Assembly (NCBI GenBank): GCA_013420905.1
Contig: JAAXNY010000010.1
Span: forward strand, 2,480,001-2,544,000
Direction of reading: 5' to 3'
Origin: Collybia mongolica
Lineage: Eukaryota; Basidiomycota; Agaricomycetes; Agaricales; Clitocybaceae
Length of the DNA: 64,000 nucleotides
In this document: one piece after another, positions 21,593-32,825 of the stretch
Layout: each line of letters opens with the position of its first letter
Numbering within the stretch: position 1 is the stretch's first letter
Position numbers and translations under genes: made by a program
Notes under the pieces: generated by a model
Told to the model about the DNA's origin: nothing
Database searches by the model: none
The model's input: the letters and a program-made list of their open reading frames with translations, nothing else

Positions 21593-22690
21593 ATGTTTGG
21601 CGACCAGGGACAAGCTGCAGTATTCTATAACAGTGAGGGCTCGCCCATTCTGCGATGTGTTCCACTTGGTACTTACTACGTTTCTTTAGTTGCGAGAAAG
21701 TGGTTTACTCTTACTTCGGTCGCATGTTCCCCTTTGCTTTTCGTCATAAATGCACCATTCGGCCGTTTCTCGCTCTCTAGCGACAGTATATTTCAAGTTG
21801 ACGGTAAGTGTTGGGGGTACATTAACACCGTTCTTTCTGCTCATACGCTTTGGGCAGGCATTAAGTCGTGGATAATCATGGAACTCGTTTCCCCTATTTG
21901 TTTCCTCTACGCCTTCTTCACCTCGCCCCTTTCCTACATGTTCCCATCCAACCCTCCTATCAGTATTCCACAGGTCATCCTCGCGGGACTCTTCCTCGTC
22001 CATTACACGAACCGCGCACTCATTTCACCCCTACGCACTCCCTCTCGCTCAAAATCCCACATTATAGTCCCTCTGGCTGCTGTTTGCTTTAATGTCTTAA
22101 ATGGCGCCATGATGGGCGCCTACCTTACCTCGCCCTTCGCCCGTATCTTTTTGACGTCACCGTACACCTTCCGCAGGCCAACCTTCTACATTGGCCTCGC
22201 TCTCTGGGCAGTTGGGTTCGTGGGGAATATTCTACATGACGAGATCCTCTTGAATATCCGGAGGAAGGCGAAGAATAAGGATAAGGGGGAAGTCAATCAG
22301 AATGGAAACGGTACATCCGCCCCGAAGCGCTCGCAAGAGCATTACGGAATCCCTCAGGGTTGGCTCTATAAATATGTCTCGTACCCAAACTACTCGTGTG
22401 AGTGGGTGGAATGGTTTGGCTTTGCTCTGGCCGCGGCGCCGTTGCCTTTTTCCCCATCTTCGCTCACCGTGGCATCCCTTTCCTCGTTCTTCACGGTGCA
22501 AAGTCTATCCTCCCTCATATCCGAGCCAGCATACCTATTTGCCCCAAACCTAGCGCCACCATACATTTTCCTCATTTCTGAGGTTCTCCTCATGTTCCCA
22601 CGAGCGTATAAAGGACACCAATGGTACAAAAAGAAATTTGGGAAAGATTACCCAAAGGAGCGGAAGGTTGTCATTCCCTATGTCTTGTAG
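21593..22690 (+). CDS. 3-oxo-5-alpha-steroid 4-dehydrogenase family protein (steroid 5-alpha-reductase-like)
   Basis: An integral membrane NADPH-dependent reductase of the SRD5A family; substrate in fungi unknown (sterol, enoyl or polyprenol-type double bonds are the family's range). Three exons (21593-21632, 21690-21803, 21858-22690) give 328 residues. The first intron joins FYN|IARKWFTLTSVACSPLLF and the second joins IFQVDG|IKSWIIMELVSPICFLY, both matching the family. The C-terminal domain has YGIPQGWLYKYVSYPNYSCEWVEW and ends HQWYKKKFGKDYPKERKVVIPY, the conserved cofactor-binding end. About six hydrophobic helices are visible. The intron at 21804-21857 is 54 nt without a stop, so retention would give an 18-residue in-frame insertion. 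Confidence 0.92.
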   Translation: MFGDQGQAAVFYNSEGSPILRCVPLGTYYVSLVARKWFTLTSVACSPLLFVINAPFGRFSLSSDSIFQVDGKCWGYINTVLSAHTLWAGIKSWIIMELVSPICFLYAFFTSPLSYMFPSNPPISIPQVILAGLFLVHYTNRALISPLRTPSRSKSHIIVPLAAVCFNVLNGAMMGAYLTSPFARIFLTSPYTFRRPTFYIGLALWAVGFVGNILHDEILLNIRRKAKNKDKGEVNQNGNGTSAPKRSQEHYGIPQGWLYKYVSYPNYSCEWVEWFGFALAAAPLPFSPSSLTVASLSSFFTVQSLSSLISEPAYLFAPNLAPPYIFLISEVLLMFPRAYKGHQWYKKKFGKDYPKERKVVIPYVL

Positions 22691-22814
22691 CATTCGAAAA
22701 CGAAACGCAAAATCAATCAATATCACCTCTACATTTACGGATTTATTTAGTGTTAGATTCGAAATTGCGTGGACTTGGATAACTAAAAACACGGGTAGCA
22801 GTTGGCCCAAAAAA

Positions 22815-22897
22815 TTCGGGTACGGGGAATCGAACCCCGAGCTGCCGCGTTCCAGTGTGATGAGAGGCGGCAATGTTAGCCGTTACACCATACCCGA
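22815..22897 (-). tRNA. tRNA-Glu (anticodon CTC) with ~11-nt intron
   Basis: Minus strand. A seven-pair acceptor stem (TCGGGTA with TACCCGA) is followed by D-arm GTGTAACGGCTAAC, anticodon stem GCCGC/GCGGC and T-arm CGGGGTTCGATTCCCCG. The anticodon loop reads C-T-CTC-A and is interrupted one base 3' of the anticodon by about 11 nt. The mature length is 72 nt without CCA. It delivers glutamate at GAG codons. Confidence 0.93.
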
Positions 22898-23008
22898 CAT
22901 TGTAGGGTGCCCTACTTGCTGCTTCATTTTTGTATTCAGAATGAAGTGAACCTGATATCGAACAAAAAGGTAGTCTCGGAGCGTACTTCGGAAAGAAAAC
23001 AAAATATT

Positions 23009-23094
23009 TTCCGGTACGGGGAATCGAACCCCGAGCTGCCGCGATGCAGTATTTTGGTGAAAGGCGGCAATGTTAGCCGTTACACCATACCGGA
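23009..23094 (-). tRNA. tRNA-Glu (anticodon TTC) with ~14-nt intron
   Basis: Minus strand, 111 bp from the CTC gene. The acceptor stem is TCCGGTA with TACCGGA; D-, anticodon- and T-arms are identical to the neighbour. The loop reads C-T-TTC-A followed by a ~14-nt intron at the canonical position (after nucleotide 37). Mature length 72 nt. It reads GAA (and GAG by wobble). Confidence 0.93.
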
Positions 23095-23530
23095 TGTTAT
23101 AGATCAACGAACAGCTAGATACATAAAGTTCTTCAAGGTATACATGGCCAATCCCTCAACCCCAACCCCCTGTTCATGGCTGCACACGATTTGCACACAA
23201 CTCGGATATTGTTGTCAACAAGTCTACATCCTACTTTCCGTCACCTCTCGGCCAATTTCTCGCATGTACACGTCTAGATTCCCGCCAATAATGCATTCTT
23301 AAAGCGTACCTACTGCCTCCGCCGTTCTCCCAGCGCATCTTCTGCCCGAAGCCCCAATATCCTCGCGCGTGCTAACCTTCTCGGTCCCTTTACACGCGGA
23401 TCTCGACATCATGTGCCGCTATGGAAGCGTTTAATGCTAATCGTTAGTGTGGGGCATGACGTTTCGCTAGGGGTCACCACCTATATTAACCATGGCACCT
23501 CATCATGGTCGAGAAGTTCTCATGCCCGCT
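23095..23530. promoter_or_regulatory. Upstream region of GMC1 with TATA box
   Basis: No gene is seen. CTATATTA lies at about 23481-23488, ~45 bp before the ATG chosen at 23531 and only a few bases before an earlier in-frame ATG at 23492. That placement argues for the downstream start. Confidence 0.4.
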
Positions 23531-25806
23531 ATGTTTCCTCAAAAGCGCCTGTTGCAAGCATTTCTTGCCCTTAATATAGTTGGATCGTGCTTGGGAGCTA
23601 TCGTTGAACGCGTAGAAGACCTTCCGGGGCTCGAGTATGACTTTATTATTGTTGGAGGTATGTCCGCCGTTTGGTTTGAAACCGAAATTACAATTCAACT
23701 ATCGTACCCAGGCGGTACTGCGGGCCTCGCTGTTGCAAACCGGCTCACAGAAAAATCTGCGACCTCTGTTCTTGTACTGGAGGCAGGAGGCTCGTGAGCG
23801 AAGTGTTCCATTCCTTCTGACCCCAACTTGTTAAACTTTAACCTCTGCAGGAACGAAGGCGTTTTCAATACGATGGTTCCGTTTTTCAACGGGAACTTAT
23901 TCCAAACTGACGCGGATTGGAATTATACCACCTTGCCCCAAGAAGGCTTAGGCGGGAGGAGTGCGAGCTACCCACAAGGTCACATTCTTGGTGGAACGAG
24001 CTCTATGAGTAAGCGGCCGTGGAATTCCCTTTCTGCCACTTCAATGACCTCTTTTTGGAAAGACGGACTGGCATACACTCGGGGTTCATCCGACGATTAT
24101 GACCGATATGCAAGGATTACGGGAGACCCTGGATGGTCTTGGAACAGCATCCAATCTTATCTTCGCAAGGTACCTCGGTTATCGGTCAAGGTTGGCAGAG
24201 AATTATACTAACCGTCGGCGCTTGCCCAGAATGAGATGTTGACGCCACCCGCCGATCATCACGACACTAGAGGCGAATTTGACCCCGCTGTGCACGGATT
24301 CCATGGCATCAATGCCGTTAGCCTGCCAAGCATCATCTACCCTTTCGACCGGCGGGTCATTCAGGTAACATCCGAACTCCCAGATGAATTTCCTTTCAAT
24401 CTTGACATGAACTCGGGGAATCACCTTGGTATTGGTAGGTAGATTATGTGGGCCTCCATCTAGCTCTAACTAACCTGGGCATGATATGCAGGATGGACCC
24501 CTTTTACGATTAAGGGTGGAGAAAGGAGTAGTTCTGCGACGTCTTATCTGGCGCCAAAGTACGCTCGGCGAAAAAACCTTCATGTTCTAGTACGTGCACG
24601 AGTTTCACGCGTTGTCCAAACCGGATCCAGGCATGGCGTTCCCTTATTCACTTCCGTAGAATTCTCAAACGGAGGTAAGGAGATTAGGTTAAATATTCCT
24701 TCAGTTTGGCTATTAAATGTCCACCCGCAGGTACACTCAAACGCGTGACGGCCAGAAAAGAAGTGATTATATCGTCAGGCGTTATCGGAAGCCCTCACCT
24801 TCTCCTCAACTCGGGGTTCGGCGACTCTGCTGCGCTTTCCCGTGTTGGGGTAAAACCACTCGTGCACCTACCGTCCGTAGGCCAGAATCTGACGGACCAC
24901 GCCTTCGTCGCGAATACATGGCAGGTCAACGCGACAGATACGTTCGAAACGGCGATCCGCAATGCCACACTTATGGAGGAGCAGCTCAAGCAGTGGAATG
25001 AAACGCGGACTGGGCCGTATGCTGCGGGTACGTTCAATGTTGCCGGGTGGTTGCGTGTGCCGGCCGACTCGCCCGTTTTCGACAAGTTCCCTGACCCGTC
25101 TGCTGGCCCGCATACGGGTCATTACGAGTTTATCATCGCAGTATGTGCCCATTTAGCATATATTGCTTATCCACTACTTATCTTTTCCGGCAGAATGGTA
25201 TGACTCGGCTGCCAGTTCCTCCAACTGGGAATTTCATGGTCATTGGCACCGTAGTCATAACACCTTTGTCACGTATGCTATTACAGTTGCGTTTTGATCC
25301 TCTTTTACTGACGGTTCGCTCAGGCGGTTCGGTCGAATTGGCCACGAATAACCCGTTCGACCTCCCCAAAATCAACCCCAACCTCATGGCTGCGGAGCTG
25401 GACATGCTACTCATGCGAGAGGCCATCCGCAGCGTTCGGCGTTTCGCCAAGGCACCTGTTTGGAACGACTACATCATCGCGGCTGTCGATACGGCTGAGA
25501 CTGACGCTGAGCTAGACCAGTTCATCCGCAGCACTGCGCAGACCGTGTCCCACTCAGTGGGCACCGCAGCGATGTCACCTCGAGGAGCTGGGTATGGCGT
25601 TGTCGATCCCGATCTGCGTGTGAAGAAGGTTGCCGGGCTACGCGTGGTGGACGCATCTGTCTTGGTGAGCACCTAACTTCCCTCCAAGACGGCGAGGGCT
25701 AATCCAGCTTTTGAAGCCGTTGGTACCTGCTGCTCATACCCAAGTAGCTGCGTATGTTGTTGCCGAGAGGGCTTCAGATCTAATCAAGGCCGCGTGGGGG
25801 CTGTAG
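23531..25806 (+). CDS. GMC oxidoreductase 1 (aryl-alcohol/glucose-oxidase-like, secreted)
   Basis: FAD-dependent GMC-family oxidoreductase, probably extracellular. From the ATG at 23531 ten exons (to 23657; 23712-23793; 23851-24008; 24063-24169; 24230-24434; 24492-24674; 24731-25140; 25194-25272; 25324-25664; 25717-25806) give 593 residues. It has an N-terminal signal peptide (LLQAFLALNIVGSCLGA), a split dinucleotide-binding motif DFIIVGG|GTAGLAVANRL, and the GMC signature region PQGHILGGTSSM|NGLAYTRG. GVIGSPHLLLNSG is the second signature, HSVGTAAM carries the catalytic His, and VPAAHTQVAAYVVAERA the second active-site position. An earlier in-frame ATG (23492) exists, but the chosen one gives an N-terminus of identical length to the paralogue at 30247 and sits after the TATA box. 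Substrate cannot be told; the aryl-alcohol-oxidase-like branch is likely. Confidence 0.95.
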
Positions 25807-26696
25807 TTTCAAAGTAGTGACGGAATACTGTGATGTGTTTGTATACCAAGTTATATTATCATTCATCAAAGACCTTGCCCGACGCGAATTTATCCCGAAT
25901 GCAGCAGACGCGCGCGTGATCATCTCAGCGTCTTACCTGATCTGCATCGAACGAAGCTAGCTCTTCATCGCCATAAGATATGCATACACTCTGAAACCAT
26001 TCTCATCGTGATTATCTTAATATATGCCAGTCATGAGTGTACCTAGCGGACCTGAGTGGTGCAATGAAAGCCATGCTAAAATATCTCCCAAAATGATAAT
26101 GTCGTTTTATCCCTATAATAATTATGTACAGAAGGCTGCCACGCTGGATATATATTTGGCTCCTCAGGCCTCAACCTTGACGATGCCGCACAGGGGCGGG
26201 TCTAAACTTAAAGACGTTCAGGTATACTGTGGGTAATTCCCTTGACCTTTAGAAATGATTTTACTATGAAGTTAAGCAGTCAGCGCTAATACATTTATAG
26301 GCCGTCCTCGAGTAACTCTTTCTGTAACTTATCTGAAAGTGTCAGATGAAACCTGCGCCTGGTGCTTCACCCACCTTTTCTGTCACTGATGACACTCTGA
26401 AATACAGGATGCAACGTATGCCGGGTTTCCTCCAAGGTCCATGGTAGTTGATTTGGGTCAGCGTGACGGAAGCGCTTCACATCTTAATCGGGCGGAGACT
26501 CTAGCTGTGTAGTTGTGCCTTTTGGGCAACGGTGCATCACGACTAAAAATAAAAAATAAAAGAACTCCTGCCACTCGCCCAGCGTATCCATCAGACAATA
26601 TAATTATACAGATTTCGATTAAAAGTCCTGATTTCCTAGGTAGTTTAGAAAAGAATGACTTGACTGAACGAGTCTTAGAACAAGATACGGGCATGG
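25807..26696. other. Intergenic region between convergent GMC1 and VPS28
   Basis: These 890 bp hold no recognisable gene or RNA. Short open frames lack coding character. Confidence 0.6.
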
Positions 26697-27614
26697 TCAC
26701 GAATGATCATCCTTCCCACCACTCAGACTGCGAAAGAACTCGGCATAGGCGTGGTCGACGTCGAAAAGAAGCTGGACGTGCGTTAGGTGACTGTGTTTTG
26801 TAATTACTAAGTGACGAACCTGTCGCGATTGCTCTTCCGTAATTTCTTCTGACGCTTTCATCGCATTCAAGGTAATGAGCCTGCATTGCATCAGCACACT
26901 CCAACAGGACCTAAATGACATTCAACTCACCATCCAACCATGCGGCTGCGTCCCTCCCAATCCTTGCTCCCTTTAAAGCGCGCATATCCGGTAACGAGAT
27001 CCTGCAGAATTGGATGAAGTTGGTCTTTGGCTCGTAAACGAAGTTTGAGAGCGTCCATGAAAGTAATGAAGCTCTGGATGTGATGAGGAATCAGAAAGGG
27101 CAGGTATGAGAATTCGGTACACCTTACTTGCGTTGTTTCTGCAACCCATTTACCCGTTTCTGGTCCTGCTTCGCTGGAATGCTCCACGGTTGCTGGAACA
27201 CCAACTTTCAGTCGGTGAAGAGCTGCTGGGTGGTCCATCTAGAAATCATGAGTGTTCAGATGATGTTTGAGCTGCCAAGTGCCACGTACCCGATATCTTT
27301 TCATAAATTCCTCTATGGATGGTACGCTATCACCAACTAGCTTCAACATGGTCTTGTACTGCGCAATGAGCCGCGTACATGCTGGGGAGTATCTCTTCGA
27401 TGGGGAAAGTTTTCGGCTGAGCAGTACTTCAATGACGCCAGATATGGAGGACGTACTCAGCTGCTGTGATGGAATCTCGGACGAATGCCCGCTCTAGATA
27501 ATCCAGCGCGACGGTGATCCCAAACAGCGTTGCGAGCAGGTTATACTTCTCTCTTTCTGCATTATTCGTGTACAAGCGCACTTCTTCATCCATAGACATA
27601 GTTAGAGTGGACAT
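26697..27614 (-). CDS. VPS28: ESCRT-I subunit VPS28
   Basis: VPS28 is a core subunit of ESCRT-I, which sorts ubiquitinated membrane proteins into multivesicular endosomes. Six minus-strand exons (27614-27457, 27392-27290, 27238-27128, 27073-26931, 26880-26820, 26771-26697) give 216 residues, the usual size (human 221). The N-terminal core-binding domain shows DEEVRLYTNNAEREKYNLLATLFG, YLERAFVRDSITAAE|YSPACTRLIAQYK and VPSIEEFMKRYR|MDHPAALHRL. The C-terminal four-helix domain shows SFITFMDALKLRLRAKDQLHPILQDL, then ASEEITEEQSRQ|LLFDVDHAYAEFFRSL. Start Met may also be 27599 or 27593. It lies divergently from F-box1 with ~210 bp between starts, and inside the GMC/F-box array without being part of it functionally. 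Confidence 0.96.
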
Positions 27615-27822
27615 CGTTGCAATCAACAAGTAGCAACTAGAATTGGATAGGAGGATATTGTTGTATTGAAGTTAGAGTATGTAGGTCATTGCAGGGTCGG
27701 AACTCGGAAGCCTTCTTCTCGTGATCCACGCCCCCACGTTACTCGTGCGCGTGACTGCGGGCTGGCATCCAGCGCAACCCGGCAGGCAACCATTAATCGA
27801 GTTCACTACTAAAGTCCTCAAT

Positions 27823-29067
27823 ATGCCTAACTCTGTTGAAGAACATGAATTTCCACAGGAGATATGGCTTCACATCTTTCGCCTTGCAACCTCTGCCAGT
27901 AAAAGACAATGGGTGGAGTTAACCACGTACCAACCGTTTCGGCTTATTGAGAGCGCACTTGCTGGAAGTTGGTGGAACCAGAAGGAAAACTTCGACACGA
28001 AACGCGCCATTGTTCTTGTATGCAAATCGTGGAGGGTCCTTGCCATGGAGATTTTGTATGAAGAAATTCGCATTCGTCACAGCACAAAAGGGCTATTGGA
28101 GGGATTAGAGAGGTCGAGCCAGGAATTGGATGTAGATGGGTACGCTCACTGGGTCCGACGTATCATGATTGACCCCGTTATTCTCGACTTCGATGTATTC
28201 AACCCAGTTGGCATCCCCCCTGTCCTTTCGCGGTGTACATCCGTCGAGATGATCATCAGGCCCATAACTCAATCGGCAAACCCTCCCTTGTGCAGGACAC
28301 GATCTGACTTCCCCATGCTCCCAGCCGTGAAGCGTGTCGACTGGTGGCTCGCATCAGCTGGTCCGAACAGACACAAGAACCCCTGGTCAAGCGATTTTCT
28401 CAGTCATGTACTAGACAATGCCCCCCACCTTCGCTACCTCACCATCAGTGGAAACAGGATGACACAGATGTTCACAAGTAATATCGATCTCCATGAGTAT
28501 CCTTCGCACACCCTAAACCTCCCATCATTGAAAACGCTTCACTTGGATTGCGATAGCCAGGACCCTGTGTTCGCAGGTACGACACTAGAGTGCCCAAACT
28601 TGGATTGCCTCATCATGGGAGCGCCGCTTTCCGTCTGTTTGCCACTCCTGAACACATGTGGTGCACGTCTGAACGTGGTAGAAATATCTAGGCGCCATCC
28701 TAACTTCTTGTGGCCTGAAGACACACGAACAATTGTGAAGCCAGTCCTTGACCATTGCCCGAACCTGGAGAAACTCTATCTTCACATCGACCACCCCCTT
28801 CCTGGCTCAGCTGTAGTTCCTATTCCGATCACTCACTCCAGGTTGAAATACATTGGCCTACATGCTACAGCCGCCGATGTGTTCTGGGGCTTCATCGACT
28901 TGCATTCAGAATTATATGAGGGATTTTCCTTGCCAGCTTTGGAGTGCTTTGGCATTGATCCTGGTTTAACGAAATGGGAGATGGACAGCTCACGATTACA
29001 CATCTTTGAAGAGAACCTACATCGTAGGAAATGCTTGCTCGAATTCGTCCGCGGTTCTGGGAATTGA
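27823..29067 (+). CDS. F-box domain protein 1
   Basis: A single-exon, 414-residue protein from the ATG at 27823 (MPNSVEEHEFPQEIW). The N-terminus is an F-box: FPQEIWLHIFRLAT, an insertion, then AIVLVCKSWRVLAMEILYEEIRI. In SCF ubiquitin ligases this segment binds Skp1. The rest (GLLEGLERS, WVRRIMIDPVILDFDVFNPVGIPPVL, HLRYLTISGN, LPSLKTLHLDCDS, CPNLEKLYLHID) is the leucine-rich-repeat-like substrate region common in large Agaricomycete F-box families. The closest relative is the paralogue at 32826-34136. The target is unknown. The longer frame back to 27721 was rejected because the paralogue starts at the same place as the chosen Met. Confidence 0.93.
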   Translation: MPNSVEEHEFPQEIWLHIFRLATSASKRQWVELTTYQPFRLIESALAGSWWNQKENFDTKRAIVLVCKSWRVLAMEILYEEIRIRHSTKGLLEGLERSSQELDVDGYAHWVRRIMIDPVILDFDVFNPVGIPPVLSRCTSVEMIIRPITQSANPPLCRTRSDFPMLPAVKRVDWWLASAGPNRHKNPWSSDFLSHVLDNAPHLRYLTISGNRMTQMFTSNIDLHEYPSHTLNLPSLKTLHLDCDSQDPVFAGTTLECPNLDCLIMGAPLSVCLPLLNTCGARLNVVEISRRHPNFLWPEDTRTIVKPVLDHCPNLEKLYLHIDHPLPGSAVVPIPITHSRLKYIGLHATAADVFWGFIDLHSELYEGFSLPALECFGIDPGLTKWEMDSSRLHIFEENLHRRKCLLEFVRGSGN

Positions 29068-30246
29068 CATTCAAAATATACCAGAGTCGGAAGCGAGAAT
29101 GACTCCACTCGTGCTTAGGCGAGGAATGAGCGTATCGAGTTGTGTGCTCCTTTATGTCCGATGTGGAAAGCCGGTCAACAACCTTAGGCATACAGTCGAA
29201 TGGCGTTACGAATGATGGGGGTGAAGGCGCTCGAGACGGGTGATATAATTCAGTGTTTGGTTGTGCCAAAATGTCCTCTTCGATGCTGCAAGCGCTTAGG
29301 ATCCTCGGCTGGAGTAGGTAGGATCCGCTTTACGAGATGGGGCGCCAGAAAATATTGCCGAAGACACGGGAAAACTACTGGATTCCGAAGCTTCTAACTT
29401 TAAAGAGATCTCTGAGCGCTGGCTTATTGAGGGTGATACTGACCTCAACTTTCCCAGAGGACTTCTGCAACGGTTCAAGTATCAGAGGCCTGTTCATGGG
29501 CGACTTACCAGTGGCACCGATTTCTCCTTCAAGTCTGTCTGGTGCAAGATAAGGCTCATTCTATATTCTCGTCATACTTAAATAAAAGCCGACACGATAG
29601 GGTGGATGTTAAAGCGGATCATGATCTTGAGAAAAATATAGAATGGAATTTTGTTGCGGCGTGCCGCGTGTTGGAAGGTTGAGTTCGACAACAGCTATTC
29701 TAGGATTCTAAAGCCCTAAAAGTTTACCCCCATGGATTGTACGTAGTCCGAGAGTAGAAGTCAGGCATATACATATCGTGAGACCGTCTAATTTCAGACC
29801 CTAGTACTAATAATTCCACCGCGGGCACAAAAAACTGCATCGGATCTCGGATCCTCGAGGCTCCTTACTCACTTCTACCGCCACCGCTGCGACTAAGGAA
29901 TTTATGTAAGTGTGTATTATCACATATTCCTGAAACAGCCCCTCCAGCATGAAATCACCCAGACGCCGACCCCCGCGATCGAACTGAGAAGCATTTCGAC
30001 GTCCACACAAAGATAAACCTAGTATTGTTTAGTATGTCCTTGAAGATACTTTACCTTGCACGGACTAATACTCCGCGGTAGTCCATGCTGTGCGTCTTTG
30101 ACCCCTTAACGCGATGAGCTTCCTTAAAACAAACTAAACGCCCCCTGGGCTCCTCGGCAACGCAACGACGAAGAATCTTATGGATAATCATATATAATCT
30201 ACCGCACCACACAATTGGCCAAACTTTGCAGAGTACTATAGTTCCA
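29068..30246. promoter_or_regulatory. Intergenic region with TATA box of GMC2
   Basis: About 1.2 kb without a recognisable gene. TATATAAT at about 30191-30198 lies ~50 bp before the GMC2 ATG and is a plausible core promoter. The rest shows scattered short open frames without coding character. Confidence 0.5.
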
Positions 30247-32533
30247 ATGCTTTTGAAGCTCTCTTTGTGCAGGCGCCTCGTTGCATTAACCTTGGCAACG
30301 CTATCCTTCGGCGCAATCGTAGAACATACCGCAGATCTCCTAAAGGAAGATTATGACTTTATTGTAATTGGAGGCTCGTGGATTTTCAAATTTTAATTAA
30401 TTGTGTATACGCTGACGGCCCACTTGTATTAGGTGGTACCGCAGGCCTTGTCGTTGCAAATCGTCTTACAGAAACGATGAAGCATACTGTTCTAGTTCTA
30501 GAAGCAGGCGGCTCGTAAGCAAAGAATGTCTTCCTCGATAGATATTTCTGAGTCAAGGTATTTCACAGACATGAAGATGTCTGGGCCACAAAGGTTCCGT
30601 TTTTTGACAGTAGCTTCGGAACGTCCTCAGACTGGAATTACACAACGGTCCCACAAGCCGCGCTTGGAGGGAGAAAATTAAGTTATTCTCAAGGTCGTAT
30701 CCTTGGGGGCAGCAGCTCAATAAGTTAGTTGCTAATTATAACCTTCACTGCTACTAAAATGTACTCATTCGCCGATTTGTACTTCAGATGGAGGAGTATA
30801 CACTCGAAGCTCATCTGAAGACTATGATAGATACGCGAAAATGGCCAATGATGATAATTGGTCCTGGAATAATATGTTGCCTTATTTAAACAAAGTATAA
30901 TATTCTTACCTTACAACTATTCGCCATTTGACATGACTCTCAGGCTGAAAAGTGGACCCCTCCTGTTGATCACCACAACATCACAGGTCAATATGATCCT
31001 TCGATTCATTCCTCGGATGGCATTGTGTCCCTTAGCCTACCAAGCATTGCATATCCCATGGATAGTTGCGTCATACAAGCTTCGTCTGAACTCGGCGACG
31101 AATATCCATTCAATCTCGACGCCAATTCTGGAGATCATATTGGTATCGGTACGTGAAATCTACGACGTCTTTCCGGCGTTGCCCATTCGTGTCTAGGTTG
31201 GGTACAATCGACAGTAAACAGAGGTTCAAGGAGCAGTTCCGCCACGGCATATCTGGCCCAGAAATACAGAAGTCGTACGAATCTGCATGTTTTATTGCAC
31301 GCTCGAGTTTCTCGCGTCTTGCAATCTAGATCGGAATACAACGCAAAGAATAAACGATACTGTTTCAAGGGCGTCGAATTCATGCATGGACGTGATGGTA
31401 GGGTACCGTTATCACTATCGCATACTCGTCATTCTCAGGCTTGGACACAGGAACACTGAGACACATTACAGCTCGAAAAGAAGTAATTTTATCGGCCGGG
31501 GTCCTAGGAACTCCTCACATTCTCCAACAATCAGGTATAGGAAATCAAAAAAATATTTTGCGTGCCGGCATAAATCCCTTGGTCCACCTGCCCTCTGTGG
31601 GCCAGAATATGACAGGACATGCTGGTGTTCGGAATACGTGGCTAGTCAACGCATCATTCACCTTTGACAACATGTTTCGCGACCCCGCCCTACTAGAACA
31701 GATAATTAAACAATGGAACGAGACTAGGACGGGACCACTTGTTACCGGAACATCAAATGTTGCCGGATCGTTTCGTGTGCCGCCCAATACTCGTGGCTTT
31801 AGTCAAATTTTAGATCCTGCAGCCGGCCCACGCACAGCACACTATGAACTTGCCTTTGTGGTAATTCTTTTATAAACATATGACCCGCTTGATCAATAAG
31901 ATTTTTTTTTCCTCGTGTAGAATGGCAACACACGCGCCCCTGTTCCCTCTACAGGAAACTTCATGGTCGTCAACACGATTCTTATGTCTTCGGCGTCACG
32001 TAAAGTTATCTTTTCCAGTCTTTCATTTCTATGCTGACTTATTACCTAGGGGGCAATATCCAGCCTGCCTCGAATGTCTCATTTGAACCTCCTCTTATCG
32101 ATGCAAACCTCATGGGGTCAGATTCTGACATGTTCATAATGCGAGAGGCTATCCGTGGTGCTCGCAAATTCCTCAAAGCACCGGCTTTTACAGGCTATAT
32201 CATCGCTCCTATGAATCACGCCGCTTCAGACACAGAGCTTGATCGTTTTATCCGCAGTACTGTCTTTTTGTATACACACGGAGTAGGGACGTCATCGATA
32301 TCACCCTTTGGCGCAAATTATGGGGTTGTTGACCCCGATTTACGCGTGAAAAAGATCGATGGTATCCGCGTCGTGGATGCATCTGTCTTGGTATGTCTCT
32401 AACCATGGCTCAGGTGGCTTTTTGTTCACTTTACTTTCCCAAGCCCCTCGTACCCGCCGCTCATCCTCTGGCTGCTGTCTACGCTACCGCAGAAAGAGGT
32501 GCCGATTTAATCAAGGAGTTGTGGTGTTTTTAA
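30247..32533 (+). CDS. GMC oxidoreductase 2 (paralogue of GMC1, secreted)
   Basis: Ten exons (30247-30373, 30433-30514, 30569-30723, 30788-30894, 30944-31148, 31197-31397, 31439-31860, 31921-31999, 32050-32390, 32444-32533) give 602 residues with every intron at the same position as in GMC1; five internal or terminal exons have identical lengths. It has a signal peptide (LVALTLATLSFGAIV), DFIVIGG|GTAGLVVANRL, QGRILGGSSSI|NGGVYTRS, GVLGTPHILQQSGIG and HGVGTSSISP at the catalytic His. VPAAHPLAAVYATAERGADLIK closes the protein. To keep frame, intron 1 must start with GC (GCTCGT at 30374) where GMC1 has GTATGT, so this donor is mutated or weak and the gene may splice poorly. The flavin motif is otherwise intact. 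Substrate unknown. Confidence 0.92.
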
Positions 32534-32825
32534 TCCAATGAACTTCCACGCTGTTTACGTCTAAGAAATGATCGAATAACCATTGTCCCCGAGCCTGCCA
32601 GTTAGGTGCTCGAATCTGTTTGTAGTCCTTTAACCGCTACTTCAGCTTCTAGGCAATCATCTCCAGGTCTGATCTGTCAACGCCACGCTTATCCGTCGCC
32701 TCGTAAGCAGCATATGTGGTATTATGACTTCTTTCGGGTGGCGCCTAACGGCCCTGATCCCCGCTATTCATTTACTTAAGAGGGAACTGCTGCGTGACAA
32801 AGCGTGCTAAGCAACATTCCACGTC

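Noticed and set aside
23492..23530. Upstream in-frame ATGs as the GMC1 start
   Set aside because: The TATA-like box is only a few bases before the first ATG, and starting at 23531 gives a clean signal peptide of the same length as in GMC2.
27721..27822. 34-residue N-terminal extension of F-box 1
   Set aside because: The paralogue begins at the equivalent of Met 27823 and the extension has no conserved sequence.
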